Shown here: one piece after another, positions 43,573 through 51,865 of the stretch | Layout of the letters: each line of letters starts with the position of its first letter | Position numbering within the stretch: the stretch's first letter is position 1 | Assembly: GCA_019262145.1 (NCBI GenBank) | Contig: CP076745.1 | Coordinates: 865,093-929,092 of the forward strand | Origin: Candidatus Methanogranum gryphiswaldense | Lineage (GTDB): Archaea; Thermoplasmatota; Thermoplasmata; Methanomassiliicoccales; Methanomethylophilaceae | Length of the DNA stretch: 64,000 nt | Direction of reading: 5' to 3' | Program-made: the position numbers and the translations under genes | Notes under the pieces: generated by a model | What the model saw: only the letters and a program-made list of their open reading frames with translations | The model's database searches: none | What the model was told of the DNA's origin: nothing

Positions 43573-43668
43573 AACAACTTATAAAAACCCCTTTTTAGCA
43601 ATTTATATATGTGATGGGGCAGTTAGCACGGATGCGTGCCAATCCTTAGCACGATTACCGGTGATACG
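43573..43668 (+). promoter_or_regulatory. paaK2 promoter with direct repeats TTAGCACG
   Basis: TATA candidates TTATAAAA at about 43579-43586 and TTTATATAT at 43602-43610. TTAGCACG occurs twice, at 43623-43630 and 43646-43653, 23 bases apart; between them CGTGC (43635-43639) can pair with either copy. The repeats flank the expected start of transcription. Confidence 0.45.
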
Positions 43669-44970
43669 ATGGCGTTCAGGAACAAAGAGATCGAGACAAT
43701 GCCCCGTGAGGAACTCCAAAAGCTTCAGCTTTCTCTACTTAAAAAACAGGTCCGCACGATGTACGATTCCTCTGAATTCTTTCACAATAAGATGAAAGAG
43801 GCCGGACTTACACCTGACGATATCAAAGATTTCGATGATTTCAGAAAAGTTCCCTTCATGAAAAAGACCGATCTGAGAGACAATTACCCAGACAAACTTT
43901 TTGTAAAACCCTACGAAGAGATCGTCAGGGTACATGTGTCATCAGGAACCACCGGACGTCCAACTATCGTAGGATACACACAGAAAGATCTGGATGATTG
44001 GTCCGAATGTCTCGCAAGAGGCATGATAGCATTCGGAATGACAAAAAAAGACATGCTGCAGAACTTTCACGGATATGGTCTTTTCACTGGAGGGCTAGGC
44101 GTTCATTACGGAGCGGAGCGCATAGGTGCCACCGTTTTGCCCATTGGTACAGGCAACACCGACAGACAGATACAGATGATGCATGACCTTCCTGTGACAG
44201 TTGTAGCAGGAACTCCTTCGTATATGTTCCACATAGCAGATATTTGTGAAAGCAGGAATATCAACATACATCAAGACACGAAGGTCAGATTGGCCATTGC
44301 AGGCGGCGAACCTTGGTCAGAGAGTATGAGAAAAAAGCTTCAGGACCGTACAGGCATGAAGGTCCATAATTGTTATGGGGCAAGCGAATTCTATGGGCCC
44401 TGTTTCCTTGAATGCGATCAACAGTGTGGGTCTCATGTATGGGCAGATTACTGCTACATAGAGATCCTTGACAAGAACGGCGAAATCTGCGCCGATGGAG
44501 AAGAAGGAGACCTGGTTGTCACAATGTTACAAAAAGAGGCCTTCCCGCTCATCAGGTACAAGATAGGAGATGTAACCTCCTTGACATGGGAAAAATGTGC
44601 ATGTGGAAGGACACATCCCAGAATAGGAAGGATATCTGGAAGATCCGATGACATGCTAGTAGTAAGAGGCATCAATGTGTTTCCGTCTCAAATCGAGGCA
44701 GTTGTGGGTGAATTCAAGTTCCTCAGTCCATTCTATCATATAACACTGACAAATGCCAATTACATGGATGACATAGTCATAGAAATTGAGATGGAAGAAA
44801 AATGCCTTACAGATGATATGACAGAACTGACATCAATGACCAAACAGGTCGAATCGAGGCTAAAAGATATCCTTAATTTGAAGACGAACGTCAAACTCGT
44901 ACTACCAGGAGCACTCGAGCGGTTCGAGGGTAAAGCGAAGCATGTCACAGATAAAAGAAATTATGATTGA
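43669..44970 (+). CDS. paaK: phenylacetate-CoA ligase (copy 2)
   Basis: 433 residues, close paralogue of copy 1 with the same blocks: VHVSSGTTGRPTIVGYT, HGYGLFTGGLGVHYG, NCYGASEFYGP, GRISGRSDDML. ATG 43669 with GGTGAT before it is preferred to GTG 43636. Differences around the aryl-binding segment (YGTSEMAG in copy 1, YGASEFYGP here) suggest different acyl substrates, for example indoleacetate versus phenylacetate; this is inference. It has its own promoter. Confidence 0.93.
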   Translation: MAFRNKEIETMPREELQKLQLSLLKKQVRTMYDSSEFFHNKMKEAGLTPDDIKDFDDFRKVPFMKKTDLRDNYPDKLFVKPYEEIVRVHVSSGTTGRPTIVGYTQKDLDDWSECLARGMIAFGMTKKDMLQNFHGYGLFTGGLGVHYGAERIGATVLPIGTGNTDRQIQMMHDLPVTVVAGTPSYMFHIADICESRNINIHQDTKVRLAIAGGEPWSESMRKKLQDRTGMKVHNCYGASEFYGPCFLECDQQCGSHVWADYCYIEILDKNGEICADGEEGDLVVTMLQKEAFPLIRYKIGDVTSLTWEKCACGRTHPRIGRISGRSDDMLVVRGINVFPSQIEAVVGEFKFLSPFYHITLTNANYMDDIVIEIEMEEKCLTDDMTELTSMTKQVESRLKDILNLKTNVKLVLPGALERFEGKAKHVTDKRNYD

Positions 44971-45013
44971 ACCTTTGTAACATGCCATCAATAGAATGAT
45001 GGCTAAAAGGTTC
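44969..45013. terminator. long hairpin between convergent paaK2 and flavoprotein
   Basis: GAACCTTT and GCCATC on the left pair with GATGGC and AGGTTC on the right, around a short AT loop; it spans the whole gap between two stop codons. Confidence 0.6.
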
Positions 45014-45557
45014 AGGTCATTTTGCCGATGAACATACTGATCTTATCATCATATTTTCCATCAAGGATCTCATCTCTTTTTGCAAATGGGATCCTTACCA
45101 TACCACAATAATCCAAATTGAAATATTCACAAAAATCGACAAATCCTGTGATAGCACTATCGGCACATTCAGATCCGTCGCCGAGCGTCACCGCGATTGC
45201 CATTTTCTTACCCTTTATATCATTGCGAGTCTCAGGCTTTAATGCGTGAAGACGATTTAAAAATGCAAGGGTGCACGGCGTCAATTGATACATGTATATC
45301 GGACTTGCTACGATCACAAGATCTGCATCCAAGAATTTCGCATACAACTCCGACATGTCATCCTTTATGACACAATGACCTTTGACAACATTTGAACTGC
45401 AACATCCGCAATTAGAACATCCCTTGATCTGTTTATCAAACAGAGTAACGATCTTTGGACCTTCAGCACAAGTCTCGAATCCCTTAACTATTTTGTCAAC
45501 GAGAGCAGACGTATTTCCATCTTTTCTCGGAGAACCGTTAAAAACTATGACCTTCAT
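45012..45557 (-). CDS. iron-sulfur flavoprotein (Isf-like)
   Basis: 181 residues, FMN reductase fold starting MKVIVFNGSPRKDGNT. The cluster motif CSNCGCC with a further Cys eight residues on (KGHC) and VASPIYMYQL (flavin loop) agree with methanogen Isf proteins. It is paralogous to the gene at 37865. Start ATG 45557 lies about 25 bases after TTTTATAT, so it is leaderless; no ribosome site is visible. Confidence 0.85.
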   Translation of the reverse strand: MKVIVFNGSPRKDGNTSALVDKIVKGFETCAEGPKIVTLFDKQIKGCSNCGCCSSNVVKGHCVIKDDMSELYAKFLDADLVIVASPIYMYQLTPCTLAFLNRLHALKPETRNDIKGKKMAIAVTLGDGSECADSAITGFVDFCEYFNLDYCGMVRIPFAKRDEILDGKYDDKISMFIGKMT

Positions 45558-45606
45558 GAACAAAAAAAAACATTATTCATATAAAAGCATATAGAATGAT
45601 TTAATT

Positions 45607-45624
45607 GCCCGGCCGAAGCCGGGC
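45607..45624 (-). terminator. hairpin with UUCG loop after SpeD-like gene
   Basis: On the minus strand GCCCGGC-TTCG-GCCGGGC: a perfect GC-rich 7-bp stem closed by the very stable C(UUCG)G tetraloop, 18 bases after the stop of the decarboxylase-like gene. Confidence 0.65.
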
Positions 45625-45641
45625 TATGAATTTAACTTTTA

Positions 45642-46067
45642 TCAGATGTCTCTGAAGCAAACTGAATACTGCATCTTTTTCGCGCCGAAATATTTCTTCA
45701 CGAACTCTGCGGTCTTCTCCGGGGGGAACTGCTTACAGGAGAATACATCGATGAACGCTCTATCTGTATCCTCTGCAAAGTGCCCTGAGATCTGAGATGT
45801 CTCTATCAACTGGACAAGGGAATATCCCTGGACCTTTGGTGAATCTCCGAAGAAAACTACCATCGGCTCTCCGTATCTCTTCATGTCTATGTATTTGGCC
45901 AGATCTATGGCAAACTGGGTGATGTGCTCTTTGGAAGAGATCTTGTGGTGGTCACACTCGCCGAGGTCAATACTGACCGCGAGGCCCCAAAGTTTCTCTT
46001 CATTGTATTTCTTCATTGCTGCCTCATCCGATATGAGGGCGCCTGCAAAGGGACTCATTGTGTACAT
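45642..46067 (-). CDS. S-adenosylmethionine decarboxylase-like protein
   Basis: 141 residues of the SpeD fold. In SpeD a Glu-Ser bond within ESHxxIHxxPE is cut to form the pyruvoyl cofactor. Here the region reads ETSQISGHFAED, so Ser and the later His are kept but Thr precedes the Ser and Gln replaces the first His. The active-site Cys is present in DVFSCK. GAGGTG precedes ATG 46067; the frame continues upstream but lacks support. It may process itself with another specificity; some SpeD relatives are arginine or ornithine decarboxylases. Confidence 0.7.
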   Translation of the reverse strand: MYTMSPFAGALISDEAAMKKYNEEKLWGLAVSIDLGECDHHKISSKEHITQFAIDLAKYIDMKRYGEPMVVFFGDSPKVQGYSLVQLIETSQISGHFAEDTDRAFIDVFSCKQFPPEKTAEFVKKYFGAKKMQYSVCFRDI

Positions 46068-46292
46068 TGATTCCACCTCACAAGAAAATTTCTTGTTGAA
46101 CTTGTGATTTGATAGCAGTATTTCAAGTATTCTCTTCGATATATATCGATTTGTCTCATACTGGATAAATAAATACCGTAAGTGTCCCATATGGGATTTA
46201 CAAAAGTAAAATCGAGTAGATTCCTGATGAATTGGTCTCCGGCCCCATATCGATTTAATACTATCAAGAATATGCATAAGCTGGCGGTTGGT

Positions 46293-47405
46293 ATGGGTTC
46301 CAAAGTATACTTTACTGATATGCATACAGAATTCAATGATGGCCTTCTCGAAAAATTAGAAAGACTAACAGTAAAAGCTGGTCTTGAAGAGATCGATATG
46401 GAAAGAAAATTCGTAGCGATCAAACTGCATTTCGGAGAATATGGTAATCTTTCATACCTAAGACCCAATTATGTGAAGGTCATTGGCGACATAGTGAGAA
46501 AAAAAGGCGGGACACCTTTCATGACCGATTGCAGTACACTCTATGTCGGAATGAGGAAAAACGGTGTGGACCATCTCAGAAATGCTGAACTTAACGGATT
46601 TAATTCTGTGACTACCGGTTGCCAGACGCTTATTGGCGACGGACTTAAAGGAACAGATGATATTGAGGTCCTGATCAAAGACGGAATATATTTCAAAAAA
46701 GCCAAGATAGGCCGTACTGTCGCTGACGCAGACGTTATAATTTCACTCAACCATTTCAAATGTCACGAACTTACCGGTGTTGGCGGTGCACTGAAGAATC
46801 TTGGTATGGGTTGTGCATCCAAGAGAGGGAAGATGGAACTCCACTCATCTGGAAAGCCTACTGTTGATAAAGTCAATTGCAGAGGATGCAAAAAATGTTT
46901 CACTGTATGCGCACAAAACGCTATAGAATTGGTAAACAAATTGGCAAGGATCTCCCATGACAAATGTGTCGGATGTGGGAGATGTATAGCAATATGTCCG
47001 TTTGATGCCATTGCTGTTGTTAATGACGATAATTCCGACCTTGTAAACTGCAAAATCGTAGAATATGCAAAAGCAGTAATAGATGGAAAACCGAACTTTC
47101 ACATATCGATGGTGACGGATGTTTCCCCCTACTGTGACTGTCACTCTGAAAATGATGTACCTGTGATCCCTAACTTAGGAATATTTGCATCTGCAGACCC
47201 TGTTGCTTTAGATAAAGCATGCATTGAAATGGCACAAAAACAACCAATAATGCCAGGTAGTAAACTCGATCTTGCATGCAACGGTAAGAAGACGAGCGAC
47301 ATATTCGTTTCAACCAATCCTAACACGCGCTGGCAATCAAACTTTGAGCATGCCGAAAAGATTGGAATGGGAAATGGGGATTACGAGATCATAATGGTGA
47401 AATGA
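46293..47405 (+). CDS. DUF362-domain iron-sulfur protein
   Basis: About 370 residues. The DUF362 domain covers residues 1-210 (start MGSKVYFTDMHTEF, FVAIKLHFGEYGN, HFKCHELTGVGGALKNLGMGC). Two 4Fe-4S motifs follow near residues 195-240: CRGCKKCFTVCAQ and CVGCGRCIAICPF. A role in electron transfer is predicted; the partner is not known. Codons before 46293 lack similarity to the family start and are left out. The next gene overlaps (ATGATG). Confidence 0.88.
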   Translation: MGSKVYFTDMHTEFNDGLLEKLERLTVKAGLEEIDMERKFVAIKLHFGEYGNLSYLRPNYVKVIGDIVRKKGGTPFMTDCSTLYVGMRKNGVDHLRNAELNGFNSVTTGCQTLIGDGLKGTDDIEVLIKDGIYFKKAKIGRTVADADVIISLNHFKCHELTGVGGALKNLGMGCASKRGKMELHSSGKPTVDKVNCRGCKKCFTVCAQNAIELVNKLARISHDKCVGCGRCIAICPFDAIAVVNDDNSDLVNCKIVEYAKAVIDGKPNFHISMVTDVSPYCDCHSENDVPVIPNLGIFASADPVALDKACIEMAQKQPIMPGSKLDLACNGKKTSDIFVSTNPNTRWQSNFEHAEKIGMGNGDYEIIMVK

Positions 47406-47701
47406 TGTTTGAATCTGGGATCTTGGAGGTGTGTATGCTGCTTTGTTTTGCAGCAGCCTGGCCTGTATCCATAAACAAATCTTTTCACACCCGTACTGCA
47501 ACCGGTAAAAGCCTAGGATTCATGCTGATATTGGAAGTTGGATACGTATTCGGCATAGCAAACAAATTCGCCATAGATCAAGTCAATTATGTTGTATTTT
47601 TCTACGTTCTGAACATAACGCTTGTATCAATAGATGTAGCCTTATGGTTCAGGAACCACAAATTTGATAAATTGAGAGAAGCAGGACAATCGGTTGATTA
47701 A
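47402..47701 (+). CDS. small membrane protein, 99 aa
   Basis: Three hydrophobic helices (about residues 5-22, 36-54 and 60-82) with AAWPVSINKSFHTR after the first, a Pro-containing pattern seen in small membrane proteins beside DUF362 genes. The start overlaps the DUF362 stop, so it is translated with it. A membrane anchor or partner for the iron-sulfur protein is possible. Confidence 0.75.
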   Translation: MMFESGILEVCMLLCFAAAWPVSINKSFHTRTATGKSLGFMLILEVGYVFGIANKFAIDQVNYVVFFYVLNITLVSIDVALWFRNHKFDKLREAGQSVD

Positions 47702-47993
47702 ATAAACAAAGATTGCTAAATTAAATGCAATCTGGTGTCAGTAAAATACAATTAATTATGAGAACTATCGATAAATAATCGATAGAGGATTTGATGTCGC
47801 ACGGATATTGTTGTAAAATTCAAATGAACTCTCATGCATACCACAACGGTGCAACCCATTTCTTGTAAACATCGTAATTCGGTCATAATCAGGACCATCT
47901 GCGCGACTGATTTTCAAAAAAAGAAATGATATGGTCAAAATAGCCCAACCAGCGACGAAGATATTATAATAAGCGGAGGAATAGGGGGAGAAC
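47702..47993. other. intergenic region with ATCGAT inverted repeat
   Basis: 292 bases. CTATCGAT (47765-47772) and ATCGATAG (47778-47785) form a perfect 8-bp inverted repeat with spacer AAATA. A TATA candidate near 47963-47972 and GGGGGAG before the Sel1-gene ATG are present. No other feature is supported. Confidence 0.5.
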
Positions 47994-49817
47994 ATGTCGG
48001 TTCCGCAGAATGTCATCGATAAAGCCAATACCGGTGACATCAACTCATGCTTCGAGTTGGGTCAGATGTACGCCTTAGGTAAGGACACAAATGTCGATGA
48101 AATGGAAGCCTTCAAATGGTACATGAAGGCCGCGACCCTTGGACACACCCTATCTGAATATGTTATAGGCCTATGTTATGAAAAGGGCATTGCGGTCAAA
48201 AAAGATACACATGAAGCCATAATATGGTATTCTAAAGCTGCCTTGAAAGCAAATGAGGATGCGTCCTCTGCACTTGAAAGACTACTTGAAGATTCCTCTG
48301 TTCCTACGGATAAAAGACTATTCAATTATTATAAGAAAAAGGCCGAAGACGGCTGCCCCAGTTCAAAATACATGCTAGGCCTTTTCTATAACAGTGGCAT
48401 CGGTACGGATTTCGATGCTGGAAAAGCATTCAAGATGTTCTCTGAATCCTCAGATATGGGGAATATGGATGCTCTCTGTATGAAAGGACTTTGTATATTG
48501 AGGGGGACAGGTACCGACCGTGACAGAACAAAGGGAGCTAGCATACTTGTCGAAGCAGCTGACAAAGGTTCTATCAATGCAAAATGCGAACTCGGCAGAT
48601 GCTATGAACATGGGATCGGTGTTGAAAGAGATCCCAAGGCCGCATTCGATATTTATGCCAGGATGGCTGACATCGGCATCTCTATCGGACAGTATAATCT
48701 TGGCAGATGTTACATGGACGGCATATCTGTTCTAATTGACCCGATATATTCACACAGCTGGTATTCAGTAGCATTCAACAATGGATGCGTTCATGGTGAA
48801 CTTGGCATGGCCAGATGTTACATGGGCGGTATCGGTGTTGAAAGAGACAAGAAAAAAGGATTAGAGCTTCTCCAATCTGCATCTGAAAAAGGATGCACAG
48901 ATGCCATGGTCATGCTTGCTCAACTTTATTCCAAAGGAAAAGCGGTGAAAATGGATGCAAAACTTTCTGCAGAGTTATTCAAAAAAGCGGCAGACCTAGG
49001 GGACCCCTATGCAGAATTCATAACCGGAGAAAATTACCTTAATGGGAATGGTATGAGAACCAACCCCACCAAAGCAGCATACTACTATGAAAGAGCGGCA
49101 GAACACGGACATTCTGTATCCTGCCATATGATAGGTAACATGTATCTATCAGGCAACGGCGTGGAAAAGAATGAGGCAAAAGGATTTGCATGGTGCAGCA
49201 GATCGATGGAAGACGGATACAATAAATCGCAATTTGTGATCGCTGAATGCTATGCCAGAGGTAAAGGCGTTAAAAAAGATTTGAAGAAGGCCTTCGAGAT
49301 ACATTCCATCCTAGGAGACAAAGGCTATGCAAAATCACAACTTTTTGTGGCAAATTGTTTTATGGAAGGCATAGCGATTGATAAAAATGAGAAAAAAGCG
49401 TTCGAATGGTACATGAAAGGCGCCGAAAATGAGAACGTCATCTGTCAATATTTTGTAGGATACTGCTACGCTAACGGCATCGGTACGAAAGCCGATGAAC
49501 AAAAAGCGATCATATGGTACACAAGAGCTGCTGAAAGAGGGCACACTGTATCCAAAGAGATCATAGAGAATTATACTGGAAAGAAAGTAATAATAAAGGG
49601 AGACGGCACACCGTTCGAATCCTACCTGTTCTCGGCAGAGAATGGAGACCCTGAATCCATGTTCATAATAGCAAGATATTATGAAGAAGGCATAAACACC
49701 GAAAAGAACTTGCAGGAAGCAAAAAAATGGTACAACAAAGCTGCTTCGCTCGGACACTTCGGCTCTAAAAAAGCACTACTGCGCATAAGAACTACAAAAG
49801 CAGGAAGTAATCCTTGA
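47994..49817 (+). CDS. Sel1-repeat (SEL1-like TPR) protein
   Basis: 607 residues formed almost wholly of about 15 Sel1-like repeats of about 36 residues, each with the pattern GD-x-x-A-x2-LG-x2-Y-x-x-GxGV-x2-D-x2-KA. Examples: CFELGQMYALGKDTNVD, CELGRCYEHGIGVERDPKAAF, FVGYCYANGIGTKADEQKA. No signal peptide, so it is cytoplasmic. Such proteins are scaffolds for protein-protein contacts. GGGGGAG precedes ATG 47994. Binding partner unknown; long Sel1 proteins are rare in archaea and may be of bacterial origin. Confidence 0.92.
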   Translation: MSVPQNVIDKANTGDINSCFELGQMYALGKDTNVDEMEAFKWYMKAATLGHTLSEYVIGLCYEKGIAVKKDTHEAIIWYSKAALKANEDASSALERLLEDSSVPTDKRLFNYYKKKAEDGCPSSKYMLGLFYNSGIGTDFDAGKAFKMFSESSDMGNMDALCMKGLCILRGTGTDRDRTKGASILVEAADKGSINAKCELGRCYEHGIGVERDPKAAFDIYARMADIGISIGQYNLGRCYMDGISVLIDPIYSHSWYSVAFNNGCVHGELGMARCYMGGIGVERDKKKGLELLQSASEKGCTDAMVMLAQLYSKGKAVKMDAKLSAELFKKAADLGDPYAEFITGENYLNGNGMRTNPTKAAYYYERAAEHGHSVSCHMIGNMYLSGNGVEKNEAKGFAWCSRSMEDGYNKSQFVIAECYARGKGVKKDLKKAFEIHSILGDKGYAKSQLFVANCFMEGIAIDKNEKKAFEWYMKGAENENVICQYFVGYCYANGIGTKADEQKAIIWYTRAAERGHTVSKEIIENYTGKKVIIKGDGTPFESYLFSAENGDPESMFIIARYYEEGINTEKNLQEAKKWYNKAASLGHFGSKKALLRIRTTKAGSNP

Positions 49818-49832
49818 AACAAGGAAAAAGGT

Positions 49833-49949
49833 TTACTTCATCATGAAGTAGGTAACCGCAATAGCTGCTACCACAATAATGAAGGCGATTGCAGGGAATG
49901 CGGATACAAACTTATCCTCACCTGTTTTCGTCTTGATCTTATCTGCCAT
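49833..49949 (-). CDS. 38-residue membrane protein
   Basis: Frame from ATG 49949 to TAA 49833. A basic, polar head (MADKIKTKTGEDKF) is followed by one hydrophobic helix (AIAFIIVVAAIAVTYFMMK), the layout of a small single-pass membrane subunit. TTTATATT on the minus strand (about 49969-49976) is 24 bases upstream, so the message is leaderless. It is divergent from the RNA phosphodiesterase gene. It was too short for routine gene finders. Function is unknown. Confidence 0.6.
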   Translation of the reverse strand: MADKIKTKTGEDKFVSAFPAIAFIIVVAAIAVTYFMMK

Positions 49950-49967
49950 AAGGAAGCAAATAGCTGA

Positions 49968-49995
49968 ATAGAATATAAACTTAGAGTATATTGGG
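49968..49995. promoter_or_regulatory. divergent promoters
   Basis: AATATAAA serves the minus-strand small protein (TTTATATT, about 24 bases from its ATG); AGTATATTGGGAGA on the plus strand provides a TATA-like element and ribosome site for the gene at 50001. Confidence 0.45.
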
Positions 49996-50000
49996 AGAAC

Positions 50001-50543
50001 ATGAACGTGAGGACATTCATCTCCTTACCTGTACCTGCGAACGAAAATATCGTCCAGCTTTTGAATGAACTGAAATGTTCAAAGAACATTAAGGTCGCAT
50101 CAGAAAATAATATACACATGACACTTTGTTTCATAGGCGATATCGATGAAGAGAAGATCGAAATCGTAAAAGAATGTGTCAATCGGTCTGTTATTGGAAT
50201 AAACAGTTCCTCTATTGAACTTAAAGGATTGGGTGCATTTCCAAACATCACGGATCCAAAGATCATATGGGTTGGTCTGAGGTCGGATATTCCATTGAAA
50301 AAGATATCGGATTCAATAGGAAGAGAATTGGATGCCGTTAATATAGAACATGATCACAAACCTTTCAAACCACATATCACCCTAGGAAGGATATCTGGGC
50401 ATTCAGATATTTCGATAACACTAAAAAAATATGCAGATATGCCATTTGGTGCCATATATTGTGACCGTGTCTTGATAATGAAAAGCGAACTCCTTCCATC
50501 CGGCGCAAGATACACAATATTGGATTCGATAAAATTACAGTAA
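50001..50543 (+). CDS. thpR: RNA 2',3'-cyclic phosphodiesterase
   Basis: 180 residues of the 2H phosphoesterase superfamily (once called 2'-5' RNA ligase). Two HxT/S motifs: HMTLCFIGD near residue 40 and HITLGRISG near residue 126, each with a hydrophobic strand. Opens 2',3'-cyclic phosphates on RNA ends, as in tRNA splicing products. Start MNVRTFISLPVPANENI is typical, with GGGAGA before it. Confidence 0.93.
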   Translation: MNVRTFISLPVPANENIVQLLNELKCSKNIKVASENNIHMTLCFIGDIDEEKIEIVKECVNRSVIGINSSSIELKGLGAFPNITDPKIIWVGLRSDIPLKKISDSIGRELDAVNIEHDHKPFKPHITLGRISGHSDISITLKKYADMPFGAIYCDRVLIMKSELLPSGARYTILDSIKLQ

Positions 50544-50544
50544 T

Positions 50545-50557
50545 TACACTAACTGTA
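50545..50557 (+). promoter_or_regulatory. pilus-regulon element before second pilin set
   Basis: TACACTAACTGTA, followed after 9 bases by TTTTATAC (50567-50574) and then by ATG 50597. Same geometry as at 36092 and shares ACTAACTGTA exactly with 33294-33303. Confidence 0.55.
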
Positions 50558-50596
50558 CTTTTTCTGTTTTATACTTCATCAAAAAGAACACTGTTC

Positions 50597-51064
50597 ATGA
50601 GAAAAATAAAAAATCTCACCAAATTGAACAATGACAAAAGAGGAAGTATTGAAGGATTACCGCTCCAATTGATGATCGTGATACTCATTGCAACAATGGG
50701 CACTGCGATACTGATGGGATGGATGAGCAATATCGACACTCCGAATTCCATTGGTTCTGTGGACATAGTCTCAAATGATATCAATCTGAATGGAAGTAAT
50801 TACACAGAAAGCGGTCATGTCGAAATATACGTAACAGACCAGGACGGAAATCCTCTAAATGGAGCAACCGTCGTCCTTTCTGGCCTTGGAGTTTGCGACA
50901 AAGAAGGCAGTACTGCGTACGGTACCACGGATGCGCAGGGACATATCGCATTCGATGATCTCAAAATAACCATGAGAGGTTCGAACATCGGTTTCATTAC
51001 TGTCAATGTGTCAATGTCGGATTACGGTGAAGATAATTCTGCTAGAGTAGCGGTGATCGCATGA
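50597..51064 (+). CDS. pilin-like protein with Ig-like domain
   Basis: 155 residues. Basic head with KRGSIEG, then helix LPLQLMIVILIATMGTAILMGW, then an extracellular part with a compact Ig-like repeat typical of Big/CarbopepD-type domains (DQDGNPLNGATVVLSG, GTTDAQGHIAF). The head-helix layout is that of archaeal prepilins. ATGA overlap couples it to the next pilin-like gene. It probably is a structural or adhesive pilin of the system whose ATPase lies at 30762. Confidence 0.75.
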   Translation: MRKIKNLTKLNNDKRGSIEGLPLQLMIVILIATMGTAILMGWMSNIDTPNSIGSVDIVSNDINLNGSNYTESGHVEIYVTDQDGNPLNGATVVLSGLGVCDKEGSTAYGTTDAQGHIAFDDLKITMRGSNIGFITVNVSMSDYGEDNSARVAVIA

Positions 51065-51498
51065 AAACGGACAGGAAGGCCATGATCGGTTTCCCGATGA
51101 GACTGGCCATTGCCTTCCTAATTCTCTCGGTCTCTGTACCCATACTTTCTGAACTGGTAGATGACATTGAGAACGACAACTCAGTAATGGCCGCATCCAA
51201 TGAAGCAGAAAAGATATCTGATGCAATAACTAGAACATATTACGCAGGTGTCGGAGGAAGCTGCACGGTAGATGTTGATATCGGGTCTGACTGTTATCTA
51301 AGCATAGGGGGAAAGGATTCTTTCGCCTACACGATCGGTATCTTCCTGGGAGATGTTGAAAAAGAACGTATCTATTTACAAAGACCAACGGTGCAGATAT
51401 TCGGAGACAGAGTGGACATCAGCGGACATACGACACTGTCTGTCGAATGTGTAAGGATCAACGGAGAATATGGGGTGGAGGTGAACATAGTTGATTGA
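51061..51498 (+). CDS. pilin-like protein
   Basis: 145 residues: head MKTDRKAMIG, helix FPMRLAIAFLILSVSVPIL, then an extracellular domain with two nearby Cys (SCTVDVDIGSDC) that may be paired. MIGFP before the helix resembles ADIGFP in the gene at 36145, hinting at common origin of the two sets. It overlaps the upstream gene by four bases and the downstream gene by eight. Confidence 0.72.
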   Translation: MKTDRKAMIGFPMRLAIAFLILSVSVPILSELVDDIENDNSVMAASNEAEKISDAITRTYYAGVGGSCTVDVDIGSDCYLSIGGKDSFAYTIGIFLGDVEKERIYLQRPTVQIFGDRVDISGHTTLSVECVRINGEYGVEVNIVD

Positions 51499-51865
51499 AT
51501 TCACTCTTTCTCGTGTTTCCATGATCGTATGTGGACTTATCCTTCTTGCCGCGATAATCGTTCCCGTAACCAACACATACGATTCGATGAAAGAAGATGA
51601 TCTCATGGAAGTATCAGATAATGTGGCCGTGATGCTCGACTCATTCTGGAACTCTGAAGCGGATGTAATGTATCTCCGTGGCTGGGATATCCTACCAGAT
51701 CCAGAATGTGGACTTCTATTGAACGGTCATGATGTCATCTTAACAAAAAACGGAAAAGAATATCGTTCGTTGATGGAACACTCCACTGAAAGATTTACCA
51801 TGTCATTCAATGACGTATTGAATATCGAACGCTGCGAAAATGGATTAAAGATCACTTATCAATGA
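51491..51865 (+). CDS. pilin-like protein, TTG start
   Basis: 124 residues starting at TTG 51491, backed by GGAGGTGA seven bases upstream. The N-terminal helix (VSMIVCGLILLAAIIVPV) follows after a very short head, so cleavage by prepilin peptidase is less clear than in its neighbours. The rest is an extracellular domain. It ends in the 3' end of the cysteine desulfurase gene on the other strand (7-base overlap). Confidence 0.68.
   Translation: MIEFTLSRVSMIVCGLILLAAIIVPVTNTYDSMKEDDLMEVSDNVAVMLDSFWNSEADVMYLRGWDILPDPECGLLLNGHDVILTKNGKEYRSLMEHSTERFTMSFNDVLNIERCENGLKITYQ

Noticed and set aside
47765-47995. Minus-strand frame of about 76 codons before the Sel1-repeat gene, with one hydrophobic stretch
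   Set aside because: It starts inside the first codons of the Sel1 gene, has no ribosome site, and would be the only gene here ending in TAG.
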